DNA from: Streptomyces durmitorensis
Lineage (GTDB): Bacteria > Actinomycetota > Actinomycetes > Streptomycetales > Streptomycetaceae
DNA length: 64,000 bases
Direction: 5' to 3'
Assembly: GCF_023498005.1 (NCBI RefSeq)
Contig: NZ_CP097289.1
Coordinates: forward strand, 3,410,001 to 3,474,000
Under the pieces are notes generated by a model that had not been told where the DNA came from, did not search any database, and worked only from the letters and a program-made list of their open reading frames with translations. The position numbers and the translations under genes are program-made. This document shows, one piece after another, positions 55,858-63,614 of this stretch (positions within the stretch are counted from its first letter, which is position 1; each line of letters opens with the position of its first letter).

Positions 55858-57434
55858 GCCGCGGCCTCCTCCAGGTCCAGCTTCCGCAGCAGCGTCCGCA
55901 TCATCTCGTCGTCGATGCGCCGCTCGTCCCGCATCTTCACGAACACCTCCCGCTCGGCGGCGATCGCCTCACGGGCGAGCCGGCGGTAGGTGTCGTCCGC
56001 CGACTCCCCCGTCACCGGGTTGGGTTGACCGAGCCGTTCCCACACGGAGTTGCGCCGTCGCTCCAGGACGGTCCGCAGACGGTCCTGGAGGGGCTGTGGG
56101 AGGCAGTTGCGCTCGTCCTCCATGAGTTCGTCCACCCGCCGCTCCGCGGCCTGCGAGGCGGCGTTCTGCGCCTGCGCCTCCGCGAGCGTCTGAGCCTGCG
56201 CGTCCCGCCCCGGCAGCTTCAGGACCCGGATCAGCCAGGGCAGCGAGAGGCCCTGCACGACCAACGTGCCGATCACCGTGGTGAAGGTCAGGAACAGCAC
56301 GAGGTTGCGCGCGGGGAACGGCTCACCGTCGTCCATGACGAGCGGGATCGAGAAGGCGATCGCCAGCGACACCACGCCGCGCATCCCGGCCCAGCTGACG
56401 ATCAGCGGCCGCCGCCAGTCCATGTCGCTCTCCCGCTCCCTGATGCGCGTCGACAGGATCCTCGGCAGATAGGTCGCCGGATACGACCACACGAAGCGCG
56501 CGAGCACGACGAAGAAGAAGACCCCCAGCGCGTACCAGGCCACCTGTACGCCGCTGTACTCGCCGAGCCCTTCGATCACGAGCGGCAGTTGCAGGCCGAT
56601 CAGCGCGAAGACCGCCGACTCCAGGATGAACGCGACCACCTTCCACACGGCGGCCTCCTGGAGCCGCGTCTCGAAGTCGACCTCCCAGGAGCGGTGCCCC
56701 AGGAACAGGGCGACGACGACCACGGCGAGGACTCCGGAGGCGCCGACCTGCTCGGCGGCGGCGTACGCGACGAAGGGGATCAGCAAGGAGAGGGTGTTCT
56801 GGAGCATCGCCTCCTTCATGTGCCGGCGCAGCCAGTGGATCGGCACCATGAGGATCAGTCCGACACCGACCCCGCCGACCGCGGCCACCAGGAACTCCCT
56901 GATCCCGCCCGCCCAGCTGGCGCCCTCGCCGACCGCCGCCGCCAGGGCGACCTTGTAGGCGGTGATCGCGGTCGCGTCGTTCACCAGCGACTCGCCCTGA
57001 AGGATCGTGGTGATCCGCGACGGCAGGCCCACCTTCCGCGCGATGGCCGTGGCCGCCACCGCGTCCGGCGGCGCGATCACCGCGCCGAGGACCAGCGCGG
57101 CGGTCAGCGGCAGGTCGGGGATCAGCAGATACGCGAGCCAGCCGACGGCGAGGGTCGCGAACAGCGTGTACCCGACCGAGAGCAGCGCCACGGGTCTGAT
57201 GTTGGCGCGCAGATCCAGGTACGAGCTCTCCAGGGCCGCGGTGTGCAGCAGGGGCGGCAGGATCAGCGGCAGCACGATGTGCGGGTCCAGGTGGTAGTCC
57301 GGGACCCCCGGCACGTAGGCGGCGACGAGCCCGACCGCGACGAGCAGCAGCGGTGCGGGCACCGGCGTCCAGCGCGCGGCTCCGGCCACCGCGGCACTCG
57401 CCGCGATCAGCGCCACCAGGGGCAGTACGTCCAT
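55836..57434 (-). CDS. CPA1-family Na+/H+ antiporter
   Basis: This 532-residue membrane protein has about 12 hydrophobic segments and CPA1 features: APPDAVAATAIARKVGLP, GESLVNDATAITAYKVALAA with the ND pair, and SWAGMRGVVSLAIAFSIPL. A cytoplasmic C-terminal domain of about 120 charged residues ends in helices (EREVFVKMRDERRIDDEMMRTLLRKLDLEE). It exchanges cations for protons across the cytoplasmic membrane. Its start is divergent from a UBP-type zinc finger gene 46 bases away; the two are sometimes fused in other actinobacteria, suggesting a functional link. Confidence 0.95.
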   Translation of the reverse strand: MDVLPLVALIAASAAVAGAARWTPVPAPLLLVAVGLVAAYVPGVPDYHLDPHIVLPLILPPLLHTAALESSYLDLRANIRPVALLSVGYTLFATLAVGWLAYLLIPDLPLTAALVLGAVIAPPDAVAATAIARKVGLPSRITTILQGESLVNDATAITAYKVALAAAVGEGASWAGGIREFLVAAVGGVGVGLILMVPIHWLRRHMKEAMLQNTLSLLIPFVAYAAAEQVGASGVLAVVVVALFLGHRSWEVDFETRLQEAAVWKVVAFILESAVFALIGLQLPLVIEGLGEYSGVQVAWYALGVFFFVVLARFVWSYPATYLPRILSTRIRERESDMDWRRPLIVSWAGMRGVVSLAIAFSIPLVMDDGEPFPARNLVLFLTFTTVIGTLVVQGLSLPWLIRVLKLPGRDAQAQTLAEAQAQNAASQAAERRVDELMEDERNCLPQPLQDRLRTVLERRRNSVWERLGQPNPVTGESADDTYRRLAREAIAAEREVFVKMRDERRIDDEMMRTLLRKLDLEEAAAYREVED

Positions 57435-57480
57435 CGGTCAGGACCTCCGCGATACCCGTTCCCGTCGTAACCTGGCCATC

Positions 57481-57741
57481 ATGAACGAGTGCCCGCATGT
57501 CGCAGCGCTGCCGCACCCCGAGCCCGCGCCGCTGAGCGAGACCTGCCTCGAGTGCCTGGCGGTCGGCAGTCACCCGGTGCAACTGCGCCTCTGTCTGGAC
57601 TGCGGGCATGTGGGCTGCTGCGACTCCTCGCCCTTCCAGCACGCGACGGCACACTTCAAGGACACCGGACACGCGGTGATGAGGACCTTCGAACCGGGTG
57701 AGAGCTGGCGTTGGTGCTTCGTCGACGGTTCGATCGTCTGA
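57481..57741 (+). CDS. UBP-type zinc-finger protein
   Basis: This 86-residue stand-alone zf-UBP domain has Cys/His ligands in CPHVAALP, CLECLAVGSHPVQLRLCLDC and HVGCCDSSPFQHATAHFKDTGHAV. In eukaryotes the fold binds ubiquitin; in bacteria the role is unknown. It is divergent from the Na+/H+ antiporter across 46 bases, a pairing that recurs in actinobacteria. Confidence 0.93.
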   Translation: MNECPHVAALPHPEPAPLSETCLECLAVGSHPVQLRLCLDCGHVGCCDSSPFQHATAHFKDTGHAVMRTFEPGESWRWCFVDGSIV

Positions 57742-57988
57742 GGCCTGGGTACGTCAACCCGACGCCCGTACTCTCCAATTGGGACCGCGAGACCCCTAGC
57801 CACTCTCCGTACCCTTAGGCTTACTATGAGTGACAGCAACGGAGCGGGGTCCCCGGGACACGGAACTGGGGAGCGCGGTAGCGTCACCGCAGAACTACGT
57901 GGTGCGTTACCCGTGTGACGCAGTCCGGACCGCCGCTGGACGGCGGACCTGGAGCCCCGAAAGTGCTTGTACCACCTTGGAGGTGAGG

Positions 57989-58402
57989 GTGTCCCAGATC
58001 GCAGGCGAGCCCGGGAATCAGGACTTCGTCGAGGTCCGCCTTCCGGCTGCGGGTGCCTACCTGTCGGTGCTGCGTACGGCCACGGCCGGTCTCGCGGCGC
58101 GTTTGGACTTCACTCTCGACGAGATCGAGGACCTCCGCATCGCGGTCGACGAGGCCTGCGCGATCCTGCTTCAACAGGCCGTGCCCGGTTCGGTGCTCAG
58201 CTGCGTCTTCCGGCTCGTCGACGACTCCCTGGAAGTGACCGTCTCGGCGCCGACCACTGACGGCCGGGCCCCGGAGCGGGACACCTTCGCCTGGACAGTG
58301 CTGTCCGCCCTCGCGGGTCAGGTCGACTCCACCGTGGCCGAGGACAACACCGTCTCGATCAGCCTCTACAAGAAGCGCGGCGCGGGACCCGGGCCGGCGT
58401 GA
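57989..58402 (+). CDS. prsH: Anti-sigma factor PrsH (UshX), RsbW-type
   Basis: This 137-residue serine-kinase-fold (GHKL) anti-sigma factor begins SQIAGEPGNQDFVEVRLPAAG, with N-box-like EIEDLRIAVDEACAILLQ; C-terminal ATP-lid motifs are reduced. It sequesters SigH until stress releases it. The GTG at 57989 has a GGAGG site; the longer in-frame extension upstream is rejected. The stop overlaps the sigH start in GTGA. A GC-rich hairpin (about 57927-57949) sits in the leader 40 bases upstream. Confidence 0.94.
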   Translation: MSQIAGEPGNQDFVEVRLPAAGAYLSVLRTATAGLAARLDFTLDEIEDLRIAVDEACAILLQQAVPGSVLSCVFRLVDDSLEVTVSAPTTDGRAPERDTFAWTVLSALAGQVDSTVAEDNTVSISLYKKRGAGPGPA

Positions 58403-59463
58403 GGGACGGGGAGGGGCCGGTGCGGGACGAAGAGCGCGGCACACGTGGTCTGTCCGGTCGTCGGGGAGGAACACCGACGAGGGGGCGCGAGGCTCCGTCG
58501 GAGCCGGCGTTCACGGGCATCCCCGAGCAGCAGGCCAGGCCGCACCCTCAGGACCCGGAGCAACCGGGTCCGTCGACTGTGGCCGACGCGTCGGAGCAGG
58601 CAGAGCCGACCGCCCAGGAGGAGCGCGCAAAGCCCTCCGCCCGGGGCGGCGCGCAACGGGCGGGATACATGAGCGAACACGGTGAGCAGCAGCACACCCG
58701 GCATAATCCGCAGGACCGCAGCGGTGCACGCGCGATGTTCATCGAGCTGCGCGAGCTGAAGGACGGCAGCCCCGAGTACGCGGAGCTGCGCAACCGGCTG
58801 GTCCGCATGCACCTGCCGCTCGTCGAGCACCTGGCCCGCCGTTTCCGCAACCGCGGCGAGCCCCTTGACGACCTGACGCAGGTCGCCACCATCGGCCTGA
58901 TCAAGTCCGTCGACCGCTTCGACCCGGAGCGCGGCGTGGAGTTCTCCACGTACGCGACACCCACGGTCGTCGGCGAGATCAAGCGCCACTTCCGCGACAA
59001 GGGCTGGGCGGTCCGGGTCCCGCGGCGCCTCCAGGAGCTGCGGCTCGCCCTGACCACGGCGACCGCCGAGCTGTCCCAGCTGCACGGCCGCTCCCCCACG
59101 GTGCACGAGCTCGCCGAGAAGCTGGGCATCTCGGAGGAGGAGGTCCTGGAGGGCCTGGAGTCCGCCAACGCGTACTCCACGCTGTCCCTGGACGTCCCGG
59201 ACACGGACGACGAGTCCCCGGCGGTCGCGGACACCCTGGGCGCGGAGGACGAGGCCCTGGAGGGCGTCGAGTACAGGGAGTCCCTCAAACCGCTCCTGGA
59301 AGACCTTCCACCGCGCGAGAAGCGCATTCTGCTGCTGCGGTTCTTCGGCAACATGACGCAGTCGCAGATCGCACAGGAAGTCGGCATCTCCCAGATGCAC
59401 GTCTCCCGGCTTCTCGCCCGCACACTCGCGCAGCTGCGCGAGAAGCTCCTCGTCGAGGAGTGA
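58399..59463 (+). CDS. sigH: Stress-response sigma factor SigH (SigB/SigF family)
   Basis: This 354-residue group 3 sigma factor has a long N-terminal extension (about 110 residues) before sigma region 2 (RNRLVRMHLPLVEHLARRF; DLTQVATIGLIKSVDRFDPERGVEFSTYATP), region 3 (PRRLQELRLALTTATAEL) and region 4 (PPREKRILLLRFFGNMTQSQIAQEVGISQMHVSRLLART). In S. coelicolor SigH several isoforms arise from multiple starts and processing; in-frame ATGs at residues 90 and 112 would give shorter forms here. GTG start coupled to prsH. It directs osmotic stress and morphological genes. Confidence 0.96.
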   Translation: MRDGEGPVRDEERGTRGLSGRRGGTPTRGREAPSEPAFTGIPEQQARPHPQDPEQPGPSTVADASEQAEPTAQEERAKPSARGGAQRAGYMSEHGEQQHTRHNPQDRSGARAMFIELRELKDGSPEYAELRNRLVRMHLPLVEHLARRFRNRGEPLDDLTQVATIGLIKSVDRFDPERGVEFSTYATPTVVGEIKRHFRDKGWAVRVPRRLQELRLALTTATAELSQLHGRSPTVHELAEKLGISEEEVLEGLESANAYSTLSLDVPDTDDESPAVADTLGAEDEALEGVEYRESLKPLLEDLPPREKRILLLRFFGNMTQSQIAQEVGISQMHVSRLLARTLAQLREKLLVEE

Positions 59464-59500
59464 CGAAGGAGCAGGCCGCCCCTCCTGGCCTGCTCCTTCG
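59464..59500. terminator. Terminator after sigH
   Basis: A 14-bp stem CGAAGGAGCAGGCC pairing with GGCCTGCTCCTTCG and a nine-base loop starts at the base after the sigH stop, between convergent genes. Confidence 0.92.
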
Positions 59501-59520
59501 GGACGTCTCGTGCGGGACGG

Positions 59521-59973
59521 CTACTTCACGTCGTCCTGTACGTTCCCCGGGCCCTTGATGCCGAGTGCCTCGGTCGTGGCGGGGTTGACCAGCAGGACGA
59601 GGGCGGCCACCGCGACGGCGGCGAGCGCGATGCCTGCCGGGATGGCCATGCTGTCGGCCTGCAGCAGCTGCCAGGCCACCGGAAGCGCCATGATCTGCGT
59701 GATGATGGCGGGCCCCCGGCTCCAGCTGCGGCGGAGCAGGAGACCGCGGGCCGCGAGCAGGGGCAGGAGCGCGAGGACGAGCAGCGTGATGCCGCCCGTC
59801 GTGGCCTGTTCCGGGTTGTCCGGGTCACCCGCGAGGCCCATCACGAGCATGTAGACACCGGCGGCGATGAGTGCGACGCCCTCCAGTGCGGCGAGGGCCG
59901 CGGCGGCCGTCAGACGTCCGGGACGCGGGCCTGATTCCGGGGCTTCGGGGGTGGGGTTCCGCTCAGTACTCAC
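59521..59973 (-). CDS. Small integral membrane protein
   Basis: This 150-residue protein has a disordered N-terminus (about 25 residues) and four hydrophobic segments (ALAALEGVALIAAGVYMLVMG; TLLVLALLPLLAARGLLL; IITQIMALPVAWQLL; IALAAVAVAALVLLV). GTG 59973 is chosen as it starts STERNPTP, and a longer frame to 60075 is rejected. No function is recognised. Confidence 0.8.
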   Translation of the reverse strand: MSTERNPTPEAPESGPRPGRLTAAAALAALEGVALIAAGVYMLVMGLAGDPDNPEQATTGGITLLVLALLPLLAARGLLLRRSWSRGPAIITQIMALPVAWQLLQADSMAIPAGIALAAVAVAALVLLVNPATTEALGIKGPGNVQDDVK

Positions 59974-60065
59974 CCTTGCAGCGTAGCTGTGCGTGTCCGC
60001 GCTCCGGGCCCCGGTCCGCACCCTCGGTCTAGGCCAGGTAAAGACCGCTAGGTACTCTGCTTCGC

Positions 60066-61034
60066 ATGCGTGCACTCCTTGTGGTCAACCCAGCGGCAAC
60101 CACCACCAGCGCGCGCACGCGTGACGTACTGATCCACGCGCTGGCGAGCGAGATGAAACTCGAGGCGGTCACCACCGAGTACCGCGGCCATGCCCGGGAC
60201 CTCGGCAGACAGGCCGCTCAGAGCAAGGACATCGAGCTGGTCGTCGCCCTCGGCGGGGACGGCACGGTCAACGAGGTCGTCAACGGACTGCTGCACGACG
60301 GCCCCGCCCCGGACCGTCTGCCCCGCCTCGCCGTCGTCCCCGGCGGCTCCACCAATGTCTTCGCGCGCGCGCTCGGTCTGCCCAACGACGCCGTGGAGGC
60401 GACCGGCGCCCTGCTCGACGCGTTGCGTGAGGGAAGCGAACGGACAGTGAGCCTGGGCCACCTGTCGGGCACCCCCGGCACGGAGGACGAAGCCGTCCCC
60501 GGGCACTGGTTCACTTTCGCCGCCGGATTCGGCTTCGACGCCGGAGTGGTGGGCCGGGTCGAACAACAGAGGGAGCGCGGGAAGCGGTCCACCCATGCGC
60601 TGTATTTGCGCCAGGTGTTCCGTCAGTTCCTCGACGAGCCGCACCGCAGGCACGGAATGATCACGCTGGAACGGGCCGGCGAGGACCCGGTGACCGACCT
60701 CGTGCTCTCCATAGTCTGCAACACCTCTCCCTACACCTACCTGGGCAATCGCCCGATGTACGCGTCCCCGCAGGCCTCCTTCGACACGGGCCTGGACGTG
60801 CTCGGTCTGAAGAAGCTCTCCACCACCGCGGTGGCCCGGTACGGGACGCAGCTCCTGACGTCGACGCCCGATCGCGGACCCCACGGCAAGCACGCGGTTA
60901 CGCTCCATGACCTCACCGACTTCACCTTGCATTCGAAGGTGCCGCTCCCCCTTCAGATGGACGGTGACCACCTGGGGCTGCGCACGAGCGTGACGTTCAC
61001 AGGCGTACGCCGTGCACTGCGTGTGATTGTGTGA
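60066..61034 (+). CDS. Diacylglycerol/lipid kinase family protein (YegS/BmrU/LCB5)
   Basis: This 322-residue protein has the catalytic DAGK motif ALGGDGTVNEVVNGL near residue 62 and the phosphate-binding NPAATTTSARTRD loop at the N-terminus; GGSTNVFARALGLPND follows. It phosphorylates a lipid such as diacylglycerol, and the closest relatives are of the DgkB/YegS type. The ATG is 92 bases after the divergent membrane protein start. Confidence 0.93.
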   Translation: MRALLVVNPAATTTSARTRDVLIHALASEMKLEAVTTEYRGHARDLGRQAAQSKDIELVVALGGDGTVNEVVNGLLHDGPAPDRLPRLAVVPGGSTNVFARALGLPNDAVEATGALLDALREGSERTVSLGHLSGTPGTEDEAVPGHWFTFAAGFGFDAGVVGRVEQQRERGKRSTHALYLRQVFRQFLDEPHRRHGMITLERAGEDPVTDLVLSIVCNTSPYTYLGNRPMYASPQASFDTGLDVLGLKKLSTTAVARYGTQLLTSTPDRGPHGKHAVTLHDLTDFTLHSKVPLPLQMDGDHLGLRTSVTFTGVRRALRVIV

Positions 61035-61352
61035 GTAGAAGGGCCCAAAGTCCTTTCACTCGAACGTTTAGGCCAGGGTCCACCCCTTAGAAGTACGGCT
61101 GTGACCCAGTCGACACTGAGGAATCAAAAAAAACTTGCCGGAAGGGGTTGTATCCGCCGCCGAGGTTTGCGAATCTCTACATGGCGATCGGGACGGCCCG
61201 CAACATCGGCCCCACAGAAAGCCAGAACCCCCTCCTCAACTCATAGGACATCGTCGCGTATGTGACGAAAGTCCCTTCCGTTGTCGAGGGATTCGTGAAA
61301 GCGTTCACATTCACAAGCAACCTGCATGTAATACCAAGGAGAGGTAGCAGCC
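61035..61352 (+). other. Upstream region of wblE
   Basis: These 318 bases hold the wblE promoter(s) and leader. Visible elements are a run of eight A's at 61126-61133 and a 14-base palindrome GTGAA-AGCG-TTCAC at 61295-61308, 44 bases upstream of the ATG. No gene or hairpin is convincing. Confidence 0.5.
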
Positions 61353-61610
61353 ATGGACTGGCGTCACAACGCCGTTTGCCGCGAGGAAGACCCCGAGCTC
61401 TTCTTCCCCATCGGCAACACCGGTCCTGCGCTGCTGCAGATCGAGGAAGCCAAGGCCGTCTGCCGCCGCTGCCCCGTCATGGAGCAGTGCCTGCAGTGGG
61501 CGCTCGAGTCCGGCCAGGACTCCGGCGTCTGGGGTGGCCTCAGCGAGGACGAGCGCCGCGCAATGAAGCGTCGCGCCGCTCGCAACCGTGCACGCCAGGC
61601 AAGCGCCTGA
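61353..61610 (+). CDS. wblE: WhiB-like iron-sulfur regulator WblE
   Basis: This 85-residue protein has the four Fe-S ligands Cys9, Cys37, Cys40 and Cys46, the GVWGG turn at residues 58-62 and a basic C-terminal tail (MKRRAARNRARQ). WblE corresponds to WhiB1 of mycobacteria, an essential DNA-binding [4Fe-4S] regulator sensitive to nitric oxide. The ATG has a GGAGAGG site. A strong terminator follows. Confidence 0.97.
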   Translation: MDWRHNAVCREEDPELFFPIGNTGPALLQIEEAKAVCRRCPVMEQCLQWALESGQDSGVWGGLSEDERRAMKRRAARNRARQASA

Positions 61611-61716
61611 CGCTCACGCCCCCTACGAGCCTGAGCCCGGCGGCGCGTACAGCGAGTACGCATCTCCCGCCCCCGAGCCGCAGCCGCGCAGTACCCCCGA
61701 TGCGCAACGCAACGTG

Positions 61717-61757
61717 AGCAGTGAGCCCCGGACCACTTCGGTCCGGGGCTCACTGCT
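61717..61757. terminator. Bidirectional terminator after wblE
   Basis: A perfect 17-bp stem AGCAGTGAGCCCCGGAC and its complement with a seven-base loop, followed by TTTG, lies between convergent wblE and the histidine kinase gene. Confidence 0.94.
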
Positions 61758-61801
61758 TTGCATGTGCGGCTTCGGGCAGGCGATCTTCCTTGCCCCCGGC
61801 G

Positions 61802-63268
61802 CTACTTGTCGCCGCGCACCGGGATGTCGAGGACGACCTGCGTGCCGCGCTCCGGGGCCCGCACCATGTCGAACGTGCCGCCCATCTCGCCCTCGACCAG
61901 GGTGCGGACGATCTGCAGGCCGAGGTTTCCGGAGCGGTGCGGATCGAAGCCGTCGGGCAGGCCGACGCCGTCGTCCTGGACGGTGATGAGCAGACGGGCG
62001 TCCTTGCTGGTGCCGCCGCGAACGGCGGAGACCTCGACCGTTCCGGTGTCGCCTTCCTGGAAGCCGTGCTCCAGGGCGTTCTGCAGAACCTCCGTGAGGA
62101 CCATCGACAGCGGGGTCGCGACCTCGGCGTCCAGGATGCCGAAGCGTCCGGTGCGCCGTCCTGTGACCTTGCCGGGTGAGATCTCCGCCACCATCGCGAG
62201 GACACGGTCGGCGATCTCGTCGAACTCCACGCGCTCGTCAAGGTTCTGGGACAGCGTCTCGTGCACGATGGCGATGGAGCCCACGCGGCGTACGGCCTCT
62301 TCGAGCGCCTCGCGTCCGGTGGCGGAGTCGATGCGGCGCGCCTGGAGGCGAAGGAGCGCGGCGACCGTCTGGAGGTTGTTCTTCACCCGGTGGTGGATCT
62401 CCCGGATGGTCGCGTCCTTGGTGATCAACTCCCGCTCGCGACGGCGCAGTTCGGTGACGTCGCGCAGCAGTACGAGCGAACCGATGCGCGGGCCCTTGGG
62501 CTTGAGCGGGATCGCGCGGAGCTGGATCACGCCGTCGCCGCCCTCGATCTCGAACTCACGGGGCGCCCAGCCGCTGGCGACCTTGGCGAGCGCCTCGTCC
62601 ACCGGGCCGCGGGACGGGGCGAGTTCGGCGGTCGCCGTGCCGAGGTGGTGACCGACCAGGTCGGCGGCGAGGCCGAGGCGGTGGTACGCGGAGAGGGCGT
62701 TCGGCGACGCGTACTGGACGATGCCGTCGGCGTCGAGGCGGAGCAGACCGTCGCCCACGCGCGGGGACGCGTCCATGTCGACCTGCTGGCCGGGGAAGGG
62801 GAAGGACCCGGCGGCGATCATCTGCGCCAGGTCGGATGCCGACTGAAGGTAGGTCAGTTCAAGGCGCGAGGGGGTGCGCACCGTGAGCAGGTTCGTGTTG
62901 CGGGCGATGACGCCCAGGACGCGCCCTTCCCTGCGTACGGGAATGGACTCGACCCGCACCGGCACCTCTTCGCGCCACTCGGGGTCGCCCTCGCGCACGA
63001 TGCGGCCCTCGTCCAGGGCGGCGTCGAGCAGTGGGCGGCGTCCGCGCGGGACGAGGTGGCCGACCATGTCGTCCTGGTAGGAGGTGGGGCCGGTGTTGGG
63101 CCGCATCTGCGCCACGGAGACATAGCGGGTGCCGTCGCGCGTGGGGACCCACAGCACGAGGTCGGCGAAGGAGAGATCGGAGAGCAGCTGCCACTCCGAG
63201 ACCAGCAGATGCAGCCACTCGAGATCGGAGTCACCGAGAGCGGTGTGCTGGCGGACGAGGTCGTTCAT
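61802..63268 (-). CDS. PdtaS-like cytoplasmic sensor histidine kinase (HisKA_2)
   Basis: This 488-residue soluble kinase has an N-terminal GAF domain (from ADLVLWVPTRDGTRYVSVA), a PAS domain (DGLLRLDADGIVQYASPNAL), HisKA_2 with acceptor His in REIHHRVKNNLQTVAALL and a HATPase with LTEVLQNALEHGF and DDGVGLPDGF. The order matches mycobacterial PdtaS, which works through the ANTAR protein PdtaR; no such regulator is adjacent. ATG 63268 is chosen, with a GTG three codons earlier as alternative. Confidence 0.94.
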   Translation of the reverse strand: MNDLVRQHTALGDSDLEWLHLLVSEWQLLSDLSFADLVLWVPTRDGTRYVSVAQMRPNTGPTSYQDDMVGHLVPRGRRPLLDAALDEGRIVREGDPEWREEVPVRVESIPVRREGRVLGVIARNTNLLTVRTPSRLELTYLQSASDLAQMIAAGSFPFPGQQVDMDASPRVGDGLLRLDADGIVQYASPNALSAYHRLGLAADLVGHHLGTATAELAPSRGPVDEALAKVASGWAPREFEIEGGDGVIQLRAIPLKPKGPRIGSLVLLRDVTELRRRERELITKDATIREIHHRVKNNLQTVAALLRLQARRIDSATGREALEEAVRRVGSIAIVHETLSQNLDERVEFDEIADRVLAMVAEISPGKVTGRRTGRFGILDAEVATPLSMVLTEVLQNALEHGFQEGDTGTVEVSAVRGGTSKDARLLITVQDDGVGLPDGFDPHRSGNLGLQIVRTLVEGEMGGTFDMVRAPERGTQVVLDIPVRGDK

Positions 63269-63346
63269 GGAGGGCACGTGTGCGAGCGTACCTGGCAGGT
63301 CCGGCGGGTCCGCTCGGGGCGATTCCCGACGAGCCGCGGCGCCAGG

Positions 63347-63505
63347 GCGGGACCCTCAACCCACCCACGGCACCGCAGCCCTTCAGGAACACCGACCACC
63401 GGAATGTGCGGTACCGGACGGTCGATCGGAGGATCCGACACGGTCAGGGCAGAGAGTGCCGGCTCCTCGGTCCGTCCTCCTGTGCGGGAAGGACGGATGC
63501 TTTAC
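63347..63505 (-). ncRNA. Probable scr5239-type sRNA (position and strand inferred)
   Basis: The gap between the PdtaS-like kinase gene and the TetR gene corresponds to the S. coelicolor gap SCO5239-SCO5238 that encodes the 159-nt sRNA scr5239, a regulator of dagA and metE. On the minus strand a TAGACA-N18-CACAAT promoter (63541-63512) predicts a start near 63505, and 159 bases reach about 63347. Within it are TCCGTCCT/AGGACGGA (8-bp stem, 63471-63497) and a GGTACCGCA/TGCGGTGCC stem. Boundaries and strand are inference; only the hairpins and promoter are seen. Confidence 0.5.
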
Positions 63506-63511
63506 CAACGC

Positions 63512-63541
63512 ATTGTGGACTAGACCATTCTCCTGTGTCTA
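63512..63541 (-). promoter_or_regulatory. Promoter with DasR-like operator in the spacer
   Basis: TAGACA (63541-63536) and CACAAT (63517-63512) are spaced by 18 bases. The spacer overlaps AATGGTCTAGTCCACA (63529-63514), which matches the DasR consensus A(G/C)TGGTCTAGACCA(G/C)T at 13 of 16 positions. DasR, the N-acetylglucosamine-responsive GntR regulator, is reported to control scr5239. Confidence 0.65.
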
Positions 63542-63614
63542 CGCGTCGGCAGATGTTTGTTGTTGTCTCTTTCTCTCACTTGTCGCCCGGCGGACTTCCG
63601 CCGTCCCTGCGGAC

